Positions 43,627 to 52,672 of a DNA stretch of 56,190 nt are shown here, piece by piece. Source of the stretch: DATJGF01 sp035495315 (GTDB lineage: Bacteria; Verrucomicrobiota; Verrucomicrobiia; Limisphaerales; UBA8199); assembly GCA_035495315.1 (NCBI GenBank), contig DATJGF010000015.1:1-56190 (forward strand), read 5' to 3'. A model generated the notes under the pieces. The model ran no database searches and had not been told where the DNA came from. It was given only the letters and a program-made list of their open reading frames with translations. Numbering within the stretch: the first letter of the stretch is position 1; the number at the start of each line of letters is the position of its first letter. The translations under genes were made by a program, and so were the position numbers.

Positions 43627-43939
43627 GTCCAAAGTCCAATGTCCAACGTCCAAAGTCGGCCGAACGCGCAAGTCTGTTAGCGAAACCGAGCAGTGTTTCG
43701 ATGGATTGGGACGGTTTGCCGGCGAAACTGAGCGCGTTGAATGTCCACAAGACGACCGTGAGCTCTACCCTCTCCCTTTGGGAGAGGGTAAGGGGGAGGG
43801 GAATTGAGTTCAGCATTGCACAGAAAACAAACCAAAGTAACCAAACTTTTCTGAGGCCCAAGGTCCAGGCTCAGCGTCAACTCGCGAGCGTGACCGACTT
43901 TGGACTTTGGACCTTGGATTTTGGACTTGAATTGAACGC
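43627..43939. repeat. Repeat-filled gap between mreD and mrdA
   Basis: Left: AGTCCAAAGTCCAATGTCC heptamer repeats (43626-43658), starting at the mreD stop. Centre: a perfect 11-bp hairpin TACCCTCTCCC/GGGAGAGGGTA (43766-43790) followed by AGGGGGAGGGG. Right: the heptamers reversed (43892-43930, GACTTTGGACTTTGGACC and TTGGATTTTGGACTTG). The two heptamer blocks are inverted relative to each other. The genes on either side stay in operon order. No gene can be supported here. Confidence 0.88.
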
Positions 43940-45979
43940 ATGCTAGTTTTCGATCAACTGCGAAAAGATGATCCGCCCCTGCGCGTGATGGCGCTTGTTG
44001 TGCTCGGCGGGCTCGGCATCCTGCTGGTTGGTTTGTGGTGGGTGCAGGTGGTCTCGGCCCGCGATTACCAGGAGTCGCTTGAGACCCAATCGTTTCGCAC
44101 GGTACGGATACCGGCCGTGCGCGGGCGGATCCTGGATTGCAACGGCTATGCGTTGGCGGAGAACCGGCCGGCCTACAACATCAGCCTGTATCTCGAAGAG
44201 CTGCGCAAACCCTTTGAAGCTGCCTATCTGCAAGAACTCACCAAGGCGCGTACGGAACAAAGCCAAAATATCGACCGGAAGGAGAAGGAATTGCGCCGCG
44301 GCCTAACCAGGCAAGAGAAGAAGGCGTTTTTGCTTTCGACTGCTCAAAAAGCAGTCTTGAGGCAAGAGGCGCGTTATGAAGTCGCCAGCAATGTCGTAAT
44401 GCAGATCAGCCATCGGTTGCAGCAACCCGTCCGTTTTGATCTGACCGATTTTCAACAACATTACGAGGCCCGGCTGGTTCTGCCCTTGCCCATTATTGAA
44501 AATCTGGACCGGACAAACATAGCTCGATTCGAAGAGCAATCCACCAGTCCGCTCGGTGTTGATTTGGAGGTGCAATCGACCCGCGTTTATCCTTACGGAT
44601 CTCTAGCGGCGCACATCCTCGGACGTCTCCAGCCCGATAACAGTTCCGTTGAGGGCGAAGAGGCCTTCTTTTCTTATCGCTTGCGAGATTATCGGGGCGT
44701 TCTGGGCATCGAGTATGGCTTCGATAAGGAGCTGCGCGGGATGGCTGGGGCCAAATCAGTCCTGGTCAACAACGTCGGCTACCGGCAAACGGAAAATATC
44801 TGGAGCCCAGCCGAGCCCGGCCGCGACGTGGTATTGACGATTGATCTCGAGGTCCAACGCGCTGCGGAACGCGCACTCGATGGCGCGCGAACCACTTACA
44901 CCGGACCGGTCCGCGGCGCCGTAGTCGTGATGGACGTCCGGTCGGGTGACATCCTAGCCATGGCCTCGAGTCCGACCCTCAATCCGAATTCCTTCATCCC
45001 CAAAGTTAGTCACGAAGAATGGGAAAGGATTCAGCTGGTGCAGGCCGAGAAGAATCGCGCGACCCAGATGAACTACGCGCCTGGATCGATTTTTAAGACG
45101 GTCGTTGGCATGGCTGCGCTCGAGGCCGGCCTCAATCCGTTGGAAGAAATCTCCGTCGCGGAAAACCCGAAGCAACCCGGCAAAGGCTATATCGTGGTGC
45201 GCGGGCGGCCTGTCCGCGACACAGCACCACCCGGCGATTACAATTTTCGCAAAGCACTTAAACTCTCCTGCAACGCCTACTTTATCACTAACGGGCTCCG
45301 GGTGGGTCCTGAAAAAATTATTAGGCTAGGCGAGCGGCTGCATTTTGGCGAACGCTTCGGTCTACCTACTCGGCAAGAGGCGCAGGGCTCCTTCCCCAGT
45401 CTCAAACGGCTTAGCTCCGGCTGGACCGACGGGAACACCGCCAACCTGAGCATCGGCCAGGATCCCGTCCTGGTCACTCCGCTCCAAATCGCGGTGCTGA
45501 TGTCAGCTATTGCGAACGGGGGCAAGGTTCTGCAGCCACGTCTCGTAAGCCGAATCCAAACACAGACTCCAGCCGCAACCGACGACGTTGTCTTTCCATC
45601 GGGTCAGGTCCGCGACCACCTCGGTGTCAGCGAGCGTTCTCTCGGAATTCTGCGCGAAGCGATGCTCGCGGATACTGAAGATGGTGATGGCACCGGCAAG
45701 CACGTGCGCGATCACGAGCCCCTGCCCGGGTTGCGCATCTGTGGCAAGACCGGCACCGCGCAAATCCAGGACATTCACAATGTTAAGACTGGTCAAACGA
45801 CCTGGTTTGCGTCCTTCGCGCCGTACGAGGCTCCGCGCTGGGCCGTCGTGGTTATGATCGAAGATGGAAAATCCGGAGGGGATACCTGCTCCCCGGTCGC
45901 GGGACCTGTCTATGCCGCTTTAATGAAACGCGACCAGCGTGCTAGCGCCAAAAAAGACACTCTGGCGAAAGCGCAGTAA
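43940..45979 (+). CDS. mrdA: Penicillin-binding protein 2 (elongation transpeptidase)
   Basis: 679 residues. One N-terminal membrane helix (about 16-36), the class B dimerisation domain (AVRGRILDCNGYALAENRP, about 59-77) and the transpeptidase domain with catalytic Ser383 in SIFK (SxxK), SCN in KLSCNAYF and CGKTGTAQI (KTG). Partner of RodA in the elongasome. It lacks the PASTA repeats seen in some PBPs. The gene follows mreD after a repeat-filled gap, and ends 14 bases before mrdB. Confidence 0.96.
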   Translation: MLVFDQLRKDDPPLRVMALVVLGGLGILLVGLWWVQVVSARDYQESLETQSFRTVRIPAVRGRILDCNGYALAENRPAYNISLYLEELRKPFEAAYLQELTKARTEQSQNIDRKEKELRRGLTRQEKKAFLLSTAQKAVLRQEARYEVASNVVMQISHRLQQPVRFDLTDFQQHYEARLVLPLPIIENLDRTNIARFEEQSTSPLGVDLEVQSTRVYPYGSLAAHILGRLQPDNSSVEGEEAFFSYRLRDYRGVLGIEYGFDKELRGMAGAKSVLVNNVGYRQTENIWSPAEPGRDVVLTIDLEVQRAAERALDGARTTYTGPVRGAVVVMDVRSGDILAMASSPTLNPNSFIPKVSHEEWERIQLVQAEKNRATQMNYAPGSIFKTVVGMAALEAGLNPLEEISVAENPKQPGKGYIVVRGRPVRDTAPPGDYNFRKALKLSCNAYFITNGLRVGPEKIIRLGERLHFGERFGLPTRQEAQGSFPSLKRLSSGWTDGNTANLSIGQDPVLVTPLQIAVLMSAIANGGKVLQPRLVSRIQTQTPAATDDVVFPSGQVRDHLGVSERSLGILREAMLADTEDGDGTGKHVRDHEPLPGLRICGKTGTAQIQDIHNVKTGQTTWFASFAPYEAPRWAVVVMIEDGKSGGDTCSPVAGPVYAALMKRDQRASAKKDTLAKAQ

Positions 45980-45993
45980 TTGAGCGAATACCT

Positions 45994-47208
45994 ATGTTTG
46001 ATGCCAGCTTAAATGAACATCAGGCACGCCTGGACAAGGTGCAGATCGTCGCCTTGACCGGCTTGATGTTGCTTGGCGCGGCGTTCGTTTATAGCGCCAC
46101 AATGGTCAGTGAAAGCGCCGCGACCCTTTCCTGGTTTCGCCAAAGTTGGTTCCGGCAAATTGTATGGTACGCCCTCGGCACCGGAGCCGCCGCCAGCATC
46201 TGTTTGATTGATTACCGGGCATTGGCCCGTTGGGCATTTGTGGTCTACTGGGCAACCATTCTTCTGCTGGTGGCAGTGTTGATTCCAGGTATCGGGACCA
46301 CTCATGGGTGGGGAGCACGCCGCTGGATCGATCTTGGATTTTTTCAATTCCAACCGTCGGAGTTTGCCAAGCTGGCGTTCATCCTCGCCCAAGCTCACTT
46401 CCTCAGCCGCCCCGTTGATGAACTGCGGATACCACTTAACTTCGCCAAGAGCCTCGGTTTGCTGGTTATTCCTTTCCTTTTGATCATGAAGGAGCCGGAT
46501 CTGGGCTCGGCACTGGTCTTGCTTCCGACCGCGTTGATCATGATGTACGTGGCGGGCACACCCAGGCGATTTTTGCTCCGGTTGGTCGGCGGCGTTGGAG
46601 TTCTGGGCGCGCTTTTCCTGGTGGATGTGCTGTTTGCTCCGCCGAATTGGCAGATTTTTAAATTGGAAGATTACCAACGGCGTCGGCTGCTGGTGTACTT
46701 CGATCGATATACTCCGTCTTCCGATGCGTCGAAGGCGGACAAAGAACGCCTGCGCAAGCAGCAGTTTGATGATTCGCATAACGTGCGACAGGCGTTGATA
46801 TCGGTTGGTTCAGGCGGGCTGACCGGTAAGGGCTGGCGGCAGGGCACCCAAAATGCGTTGGGCTATTTGCCGCGCGCCGTGGCGCACAACGACTTCATCT
46901 TTTCCGTGATTGCCGAGGAAAAGGGATTTGTCGGCAGCGTGGGTGTGCTCACGCTTTATGGTTTGGTTCTGTTCAGCGGGATCAGAATCGCCGGTCAGGC
47001 GCGCGATCGCCTCGGCCGACTGGTGGCTGTCGGTGTCGTTGCACTCCTCTTCAGCCACGTCTTCATCAATATCGGCATGAACATTCGGATTATGCCCGTG
47101 ACGGGCGTCCCACTGCCGCTGCTCTCATACGGCGGGTCATCAGTGTTGGGCTCGTTAATCGCCATGGGCATGCTCCAAAACGTTTATATCTATCGAAAGG
47201 CTTATTAA
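45994..47208 (+). CDS. mrdB: Rod shape-determining protein RodA (SEDS glycosyltransferase)
   Basis: 404 residues with about ten membrane helices, SEDS family. Seen: GLMLLGAAFVYSAT, GWGARRWIDLGFFQFQPSEFAKLAFILAQA (the functional Trp-Glu region), MKEPDLGSALVLLPTALIMM and NIRIMPVTGVPLPLLSYGGSS at the end. RodA polymerises peptidoglycan with PBP2. The rng gene starts directly at the next base. Confidence 0.97.
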   Translation: MFDASLNEHQARLDKVQIVALTGLMLLGAAFVYSATMVSESAATLSWFRQSWFRQIVWYALGTGAAASICLIDYRALARWAFVVYWATILLLVAVLIPGIGTTHGWGARRWIDLGFFQFQPSEFAKLAFILAQAHFLSRPVDELRIPLNFAKSLGLLVIPFLLIMKEPDLGSALVLLPTALIMMYVAGTPRRFLLRLVGGVGVLGALFLVDVLFAPPNWQIFKLEDYQRRRLLVYFDRYTPSSDASKADKERLRKQQFDDSHNVRQALISVGSGGLTGKGWRQGTQNALGYLPRAVAHNDFIFSVIAEEKGFVGSVGVLTLYGLVLFSGIRIAGQARDRLGRLVAVGVVALLFSHVFINIGMNIRIMPVTGVPLPLLSYGGSSVLGSLIAMGMLQNVYIYRKAY

Positions 47209-49179
47209 ATGAGCGAAAGAAATTTTTCCCGGCGGCGCCGGGGAGGCATGCGCTTCCGCCCCAGCGGCGGCTTGGGCCATGTCCAACAGCGCCCGGACCG
47301 GGATGCAGTCCAAGCCCGCGCGGAAGCCACCGGTGATCAAACCGTCCGCGAACGGGTCTATGAACGCCGCCATTCCAATGAAATCGAGAGGGCAGAAAAT
47401 ATTGCCGCGGGACTGCCGCCGGAAGGCACGCCCCAACAAACCTCGAGTGAACCCGGAGTGGGCAAACGAGATTTCCGCGAACCGCACCTGGAAACGCCGG
47501 CGGAGGTGCAGGAGCCAAAACCCTTTGAACCGGTGCCGGTGACGGAGCCCGCCAAGGGAATTGTCGAAAGCATCAAGGCGGCCGCCAGCAACCTGGTCAA
47601 AAAAGTCCAGCGGCTAATCAAACCCATTAAGCGCGCACATAAGGAAGTCATCATCAATGCTGAGACGCTGGAAACGCGCGTGGCGGTTCTGGAAGAAGGC
47701 AAGCTCGAGGAATTTAATATCGAGCGGACGACCGAGGAACGCCTGGTCGGCAGCATCTTCAAAGGCAAAGTGCGCAATCTCGAGGACGGCCTCAAGGCGG
47801 CTTTCGTCGACATTGGTTTCGAGAAGAATGCGTTCCTGCACTACTGGGACATCGTGCCGAGCAACTTCGACAGCGGGGTCGAGATCGTCGAACGTGAAGG
47901 CAAACGCCGCGATAAACCCAAAATCACACAGAAGGATATTCCCCGCGTGTACCCTCCTGGAAGCGACATCATTGTCCAGGTGACCAAGGGCCCCATTGGC
48001 ACAAAAGGGCCGCGCGTCACCACCAATATTGTCTTGCCTGGCCGTTACCTGGTCCTGCTGCCCAATTCCGATCAGAGCGGCATCTCCCGCAAAATCGAGA
48101 ATCAGCAGGAGCGACAGCGCCTTAAAAAGATCCTACGTGAACTGACTATTCCCGAGGGCATGGGCGTTATCATGCGAACGGTCGGTGAAAGCCAGCAAAC
48201 TCGCTATTTCGTGCGCGACCTCGCGTTGCTGCTGGAGGAATGGCAACAGATCCAGGATCGGATCCGCGGACAAAACATGGCGACCTGCGTCTTTCAGGAG
48301 CCCGATCTGATAGAACGCACGGTTCGCGACTTTCTCACTGAGGACGTCGAGCGCATCGTGGTTGACAGTCAGAAAGCTTACGATCGCATGCGCGAGATGA
48401 TCGCGAAGATCTCAAAGCGTTCCTCCAATAAGGTAAAGCTTTATGCCGAACCACAACCGATCTTCGACCGGTTTAATATTTCCCGCCAACTGGAGAATGC
48501 GTTTTCGCGCCAGGTCCATCTCAAGAGCGGTGGTTATATTGTGGTTGATGAAACCGAAGCTTTGGTAGCCATCGACGTCAACACGGGGCGGCACAAGGGC
48601 GGCAAGGATCAGGAATCCTCGATTCTGAAAGTCAACCTGGAAGCCGCTGAGGAAATCGTTCGCCAACTCCGCCTCCGAAATATGGGCGGCCTCATTGTCC
48701 TCGACTTCATCGACATGAAATCCCGCCGCGATCAGCAGCAGGTCTATCAACGCATGAAAGAAGGACTGCGACGCGACAAAGCCAAAACGCACGTCTTGCC
48801 GATCTCGCAACTCGGCCTGATGGAAATGACCCGCCAGCGCCACTCCGAAAGCGTGCATGCTTCGGTCTACGATGATTGCCCGTATTGCAAAGGCCGCGGG
48901 AAAGTAAAAAGCGCGCTGACGATGAGCGTCGAGATCCAGCGCAAGCTGAGCGAAATTCTGAAGAAACGGTCCCGGGATGAATCGGATTTTCAACTGCGCA
49001 TCGCCGTCCACCCAACCGTCCTCGAACGTTTGCGCACCGAGGACGAAAAACACATCCAGGAGATGGAAAAGCGTTATTTTGGCAGACTGCTTTTCCGGCC
49101 GGATCCGGCACTCCATGCTGAGCAATTCAAGATCGTGAATGTGGCAACCAATGAAGAGTTGGCGAGCGTGGGCGGATAG
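47209..49179 (+). CDS. rng: Ribonuclease G/E family protein with basic N-terminal extension
   Basis: 656 residues, starting at the base after the rodA stop. Residues 1-140 are a non-catalytic extension, Arg-rich at the start (NFSRRRRGGMRFRP) and with a likely amphipathic helix at about 120-146 (AASNLVKKVQRLIKPIKR) that could touch the membrane. Then an S1-like domain (about 180-215 and 250-290), the RNase H/DNase I part with Asp456 (AIDVNTGR) and Asp499 (VLDFIDM) as catalytic metal ligands, and the Zn-link CPYCKGRG (Cys557, Cys560). It cleaves single-stranded RNA, maturing rRNA or mRNA. Linkage of rng to mre/rodA is common in bacteria. Confidence 0.93.
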   Translation: MSERNFSRRRRGGMRFRPSGGLGHVQQRPDRDAVQARAEATGDQTVRERVYERRHSNEIERAENIAAGLPPEGTPQQTSSEPGVGKRDFREPHLETPAEVQEPKPFEPVPVTEPAKGIVESIKAAASNLVKKVQRLIKPIKRAHKEVIINAETLETRVAVLEEGKLEEFNIERTTEERLVGSIFKGKVRNLEDGLKAAFVDIGFEKNAFLHYWDIVPSNFDSGVEIVEREGKRRDKPKITQKDIPRVYPPGSDIIVQVTKGPIGTKGPRVTTNIVLPGRYLVLLPNSDQSGISRKIENQQERQRLKKILRELTIPEGMGVIMRTVGESQQTRYFVRDLALLLEEWQQIQDRIRGQNMATCVFQEPDLIERTVRDFLTEDVERIVVDSQKAYDRMREMIAKISKRSSNKVKLYAEPQPIFDRFNISRQLENAFSRQVHLKSGGYIVVDETEALVAIDVNTGRHKGGKDQESSILKVNLEAAEEIVRQLRLRNMGGLIVLDFIDMKSRRDQQQVYQRMKEGLRRDKAKTHVLPISQLGLMEMTRQRHSESVHASVYDDCPYCKGRGKVKSALTMSVEIQRKLSEILKKRSRDESDFQLRIAVHPTVLERLRTEDEKHIQEMEKRYFGRLLFRPDPALHAEQFKIVNVATNEELASVGG

Positions 49180-49200
49180 AATAAGACGAACACAAATAGA

Positions 49201-50010
49201 ATGACCATGAAAACAACCAGTGTGAGTCTTTGTACCGCGTCGGCATTGCTCGGCTTTCTTTGCGGTTGCGGGCAGTCAAAGCCGGAAGCGGCTGCCGCAG
49301 ATGAGAAACCCGCGACAGTTGTAGCCGCGCAACCGGGGCCGGCTGCGCCGGTGCCATCAGCGACTCCGGCTGTGCCGGCACCAGTCACGCCAAGCCCGCC
49401 ATCGACGCCAACAACGCTTGCCGCCCCGACTGTTGCCGGAGCTCCCTCCGCAGCCCCAACGCAAACCACCGCGCCCGCAACCGAGGCCGCGTCTGAATTG
49501 GTCGCAGCCGCCAAAACCCAAGGAGATAGTGTGCTGAGTTCTGTGGGGAATGATCTGACGACAAAGGTCAAGGAGTTGGTCGCATCAGCTGCCGGCAATG
49601 ACGCGCTGAAGTCACAGCTTACCGGTTCGCTAAAGTCGTTGGCGGGTGGCAATGAGACTAGCGGTTTAGGCACGTTGTATCAGACCGCACAGTTGACCGG
49701 CCTGACCCCGGCTCAAATAAACCTGGCGAAGGAGGTCGGCAACCTGGCTACGGCGTACGTCGTGCAAAGGAACTTCGCTTCGCTCGATGGGGCCCAAGGC
49801 GACGTCGCAACGATCGTAAACTCTTTGCGGCAAGGAGAATTTGCACCCGCAATTCCAGCGGTCCAGAAGATCGCGCAGAACGCCAGCCTGACCCCGACAC
49901 AAAAGCAACTGCTGGCGTCCATCGCCGATAAGTACGCCCCCGGCATCTCCAAAGCCGCAGGCACGCTCACCGATGGGCTGCAGAAAATTCCGGGGCTTGG
50001 CGGCAAGTAA
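49201..50010 (+). CDS. Pro/Ala-rich lipoprotein with helical repeats, function unknown
   Basis: 269 residues. The N-terminus ends in LGFLCGC, a likely lipobox with Cys24. Then a Pro/Ala/Thr-rich linker (about 30-98), and a helical C-terminal part (about 100-269) with two TPxQxxL segments (LTPAQINLAKEVG, LTPTQKQLLASIADKY) like those in the secreted protein at 34797-35369. The linker would carry the helical domain away from the membrane. No known domain. A second Met two codons later is an alternative start. It is convergent with recQ. Confidence 0.75.
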   Translation: MTMKTTSVSLCTASALLGFLCGCGQSKPEAAAADEKPATVVAAQPGPAAPVPSATPAVPAPVTPSPPSTPTTLAAPTVAGAPSAAPTQTTAPATEAASELVAAAKTQGDSVLSSVGNDLTTKVKELVASAAGNDALKSQLTGSLKSLAGGNETSGLGTLYQTAQLTGLTPAQINLAKEVGNLATAYVVQRNFASLDGAQGDVATIVNSLRQGEFAPAIPAVQKIAQNASLTPTQKQLLASIADKYAPGISKAAGTLTDGLQKIPGLGGK

Positions 50011-50030
50011 GCTGGTCTCATAAACGGTGG

Positions 50031-50051
50031 GGCCCGCTCGCCGAGCGGGCC
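50031..50051. terminator. GC-rich hairpin between convergent genes
   Basis: GGCCCGCTCG and CGAGCGGGCC form a perfect 10-bp stem around one base. It lies 21 bases after the lipoprotein stop and 14 bases beyond the recQ stop, so it could end transcripts from both sides. No T-run on either side. It also resembles GC-rich dispersed repeats. Confidence 0.5.
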
Positions 50052-50064
50052 AGGGCCGTCCAGA

Positions 50065-51903
50065 CTACTCATCAGCAAAAATCTGCCGTGGCTGGGTCTG
50101 CAAGTGGGCAGCAATTTCGGAAAGAAACGTCGACCCGAACTCGGCCAGCTTCTTTTCACCGACGCCGCTGATCCGAATAAAATCTCTTTCGGTAGCGGGG
50201 TAATCATGAGCCATTTGTCGCAAGGCCACGTCGGAAAAAACAATGTAAGGCGGCACGCCCCGTTCGTCTGCCAAACGCTTGCGGAGCTGTCGCAATCGCT
50301 CGAATAACACCTCGTCGCAACTAATATCACCGATCCTGCGCACTTTTGGTTCCGGCCCGGCGACTGGGCGGGTCAGGGTCACTCGCTGACGTTGTTTTAG
50401 CAAAGCCAGGCCCTTGGGTGTCAGCTGTAAAACGTTGAATTTGTCCGCCGCCTGGCTTACCAGGCCCAGTCGAACGAGTTCCCGTCCGATCGTCTTCCAC
50501 TGGGCGCGAGAGTGTTCCGGGCCGATTCCATACGTTGAGAGTTTATCGTGATGCCACTTCCGCACATTCTCAGTCTCGCCGCCCGTGAGGACCTCTACGA
50601 TTTGGTTCAAGCCAAAGTCGAAGCCGCTCTGTTGGCGGACGCGGTACACACAGGAAAGAAACTTCTGCGCATCGATGGTGCCGTCATAGGTACCGCGCGG
50701 TGAAAGACAGTTGTCGCAGCCGCCGCAATCGCCCTGCGCGAACTCTTCGCCGAAGTACGACAACAGCTCACGGCGGCGGCACGAAGAACTCTCGGCGTAA
50801 TGAACCATTTGCTGCAACTGTGAATGTGCGATCTGGCGTTCCTTCGGATCGGATTTCTCGTCAATGAACCGGATCAGTTTGGCGACATCTCCCACGCTGA
50901 ATAGCAGCACGCATTCGCTGGGTAAACCATCACGCCCCGCGCGGCCGGTTTCCTGGTAATAGCCCTCGATGTTCTTTGGCAAATCATAATGCACGATAAA
51001 CCGGACGTTGGGTTTATTGATTCCCATGCCGAAGGCAATAGTTGCGCAGATTAGCCGGACCTCATCGCGCAAGAACAGTTCCTGGTGCTGCGTGCGTTCT
51101 TCCGGGGCAAGACCGGCATGATACGGGCGAGCCTGAACTCGCTCCTCGCTCAGCCGCGCCGCAAGTCTTTCGGCCGTCTTGCGGGCCTGGCAGTACACAA
51201 TGCCGCTGTCGCGAGGGCGCGCCTGGATGAATTCGAGCAGTTGTGAGAAAGCATCCTGTTTGGCAAAAACACGGTAGGTCAGATTGGGCCGGTTGAAGCT
51301 GGCAACATAACAACCCGGCTGACGCAAGTGCAGGTGCATGATGATGTCCTTGCGCACCCGGTCGGTCGCGGTCGCCGTCAACGCCATAACGGGTGTGGTC
51401 GGAAACAGCTCGCGCAGCTTCACCAGCTGGCGGTATTCGGGCCGGAAATCATGTCCCCATTCGCTGATGCAATGGGCTTCGTCAATGGCCAGCAGATTGA
51501 GCTTCCACCTTTGCAGGTCTGACAGAAAACCGGAGAGCATTAGCCGCTCGGGCGCCACATACAACAAGCGATACTGGCCTTGATGTAAGCCGCGCAAGCG
51601 GAAGCGTGACTCATCACTCGTAAGGGTGGAATTGAGAAAAGTCGCCGGTACGCCGCTGGTCCGAAGCCCGTCCACCTGATCCTTCATCAGGGCGATCAGG
51701 GGCGAGACAACCACGGTCAGCCCCGGTCTGACCATCGCCGGCAGTTGAAAACAGAGCGACTTGCCCCCACCTGTCGGGAGCAGGGCAAACACATCCTTAC
51801 CCGCCAGGGCATCGCTGATGATTGCCTCTTGCAGCGGTCGAAAGGAGGTAAAACCAAAATACTGCTTCAGAAGCGGTAGCAGCGAACAACCAGAACTCTC
51901 CAT
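50065..51903 (-). CDS. recQ: ATP-dependent DNA helicase RecQ
   Basis: 612 residues, 3'-5' helicase acting in recombination repair and fork restart. Helicase motifs: Walker A LLPTGGGKSL (41-50), DEAH 141-144 with the RecQ-specific aromatic loop CISEWGHDFRPEY, motif V/VI ATIAFGMGINKP and QETGRAGRDGLPSE. The zinc-binding region has CRRRELLSYFGE and CGGCDNC. Then the RQC winged helix (about 405-490) and an HRDC domain at the C-terminus (about 525-605). Full-length architecture. Confidence 0.96.
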   Translation of the reverse strand: MESSGCSLLPLLKQYFGFTSFRPLQEAIISDALAGKDVFALLPTGGGKSLCFQLPAMVRPGLTVVVSPLIALMKDQVDGLRTSGVPATFLNSTLTSDESRFRLRGLHQGQYRLLYVAPERLMLSGFLSDLQRWKLNLLAIDEAHCISEWGHDFRPEYRQLVKLRELFPTTPVMALTATATDRVRKDIIMHLHLRQPGCYVASFNRPNLTYRVFAKQDAFSQLLEFIQARPRDSGIVYCQARKTAERLAARLSEERVQARPYHAGLAPEERTQHQELFLRDEVRLICATIAFGMGINKPNVRFIVHYDLPKNIEGYYQETGRAGRDGLPSECVLLFSVGDVAKLIRFIDEKSDPKERQIAHSQLQQMVHYAESSSCRRRELLSYFGEEFAQGDCGGCDNCLSPRGTYDGTIDAQKFLSCVYRVRQQSGFDFGLNQIVEVLTGGETENVRKWHHDKLSTYGIGPEHSRAQWKTIGRELVRLGLVSQAADKFNVLQLTPKGLALLKQRQRVTLTRPVAGPEPKVRRIGDISCDEVLFERLRQLRKRLADERGVPPYIVFSDVALRQMAHDYPATERDFIRISGVGEKKLAEFGSTFLSEIAAHLQTQPRQIFADE

Positions 51904-51922
51904 TGAGAAAATTGCCCTCGGG

Positions 51923-52672
51923 CTAGCGCGCCGGTGAGAAATCTGTCGGGGCCATCAATGTTGACTGCACGCCATCCTTAACGGTTAGAGAGCCGTTGGC
52001 CTCCGACTCGGCCTTTACCTTCACCCACTCAGGGTCCGCCCGGAATGCCTTGAATGAAGCCGCGCATGCTTCCGGGTTCCTATGGCTCAGGACGTAGATG
52101 AGCTTCTCGCCCGCGCCGTCCTTTTTCTCCGTCGGCACGAAATAGCCGAATTGGCCCATGCCGTGGCGCTTGAAAAGGGCGGTGGTATGGTCCCGGAAAC
52201 GAGCCAGCAAATTATCGAGCTTGCCGGGTGTGGCTTGATAAATTCGGAGTTCGAAAACGCGCGGCGGATCTGCGCGTTCGGGTTTTACCGCCGGCGAAAA
52301 CTCGGTCGGTTGCATGTAAATCGATTCGACCTTCGCAACCAGCTTTCCGTTCTTCTCCGATTCCTTCGCCACCTGCTGCCAATCCGGATCGGCGAAAAAT
52401 TCCTTCCACGACTTTTCGCACGCCTCGCGGTTTGGATAAGCCAGCAGGTAAATGAGTTTGTTTTCGCTGTTCGTCAATGGCACCCAGTAGCCGATATTTT
52501 GAATGCCGTGCTTTTCGAACAATGCGGTTGTGTGGTTTTTGAATCGGGCCAGCAAGTCGTCCAGCTTGCCCGGAGCCGCATAGTAAGTCCGCATTTCAAA
52601 GAACCGGTTTTCCTGTGCCAGACCGGTTGAGAGCATGCACGCCCAGATAAGCGCCAAAAGCGAGAGTTTCAT
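51923..52672 (-). CDS. Secreted double NIPSNAP-domain protein
   Basis: 249 residues from the ATG at 52672 with a signal peptide (1-19, cleavage near GLAQ); the frame is open upstream but without a signal-like start. Two NIPSNAP (dimeric alpha-beta barrel) domains follow: NRFFEMRTYYAAPGKLDDLLARF (about 21-120) and RVFELRIYQATPGKLDNLLARF (about 135-235). They are clearly duplicates (KHGIQNIGYWVP against RHGMGQFGYFVP). NIPSNAP proteins are of uncertain biochemical function. It lies 20 bases downstream of recQ on the same strand but probably has its own promoter. Confidence 0.85.
   Translation of the reverse strand: MKLSLLALIWACMLSTGLAQENRFFEMRTYYAAPGKLDDLLARFKNHTTALFEKHGIQNIGYWVPLTNSENKLIYLLAYPNREACEKSWKEFFADPDWQQVAKESEKNGKLVAKVESIYMQPTEFSPAVKPERADPPRVFELRIYQATPGKLDNLLARFRDHTTALFKRHGMGQFGYFVPTEKKDGAGEKLIYVLSHRNPEACAASFKAFRADPEWVKVKAESEANGSLTVKDGVQSTLMAPTDFSPAR

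Noticed and set aside
52082..52630. A 182-codon plus-strand frame
   Set aside because: Antisense to the double NIPSNAP gene, which shows two duplicated domains.
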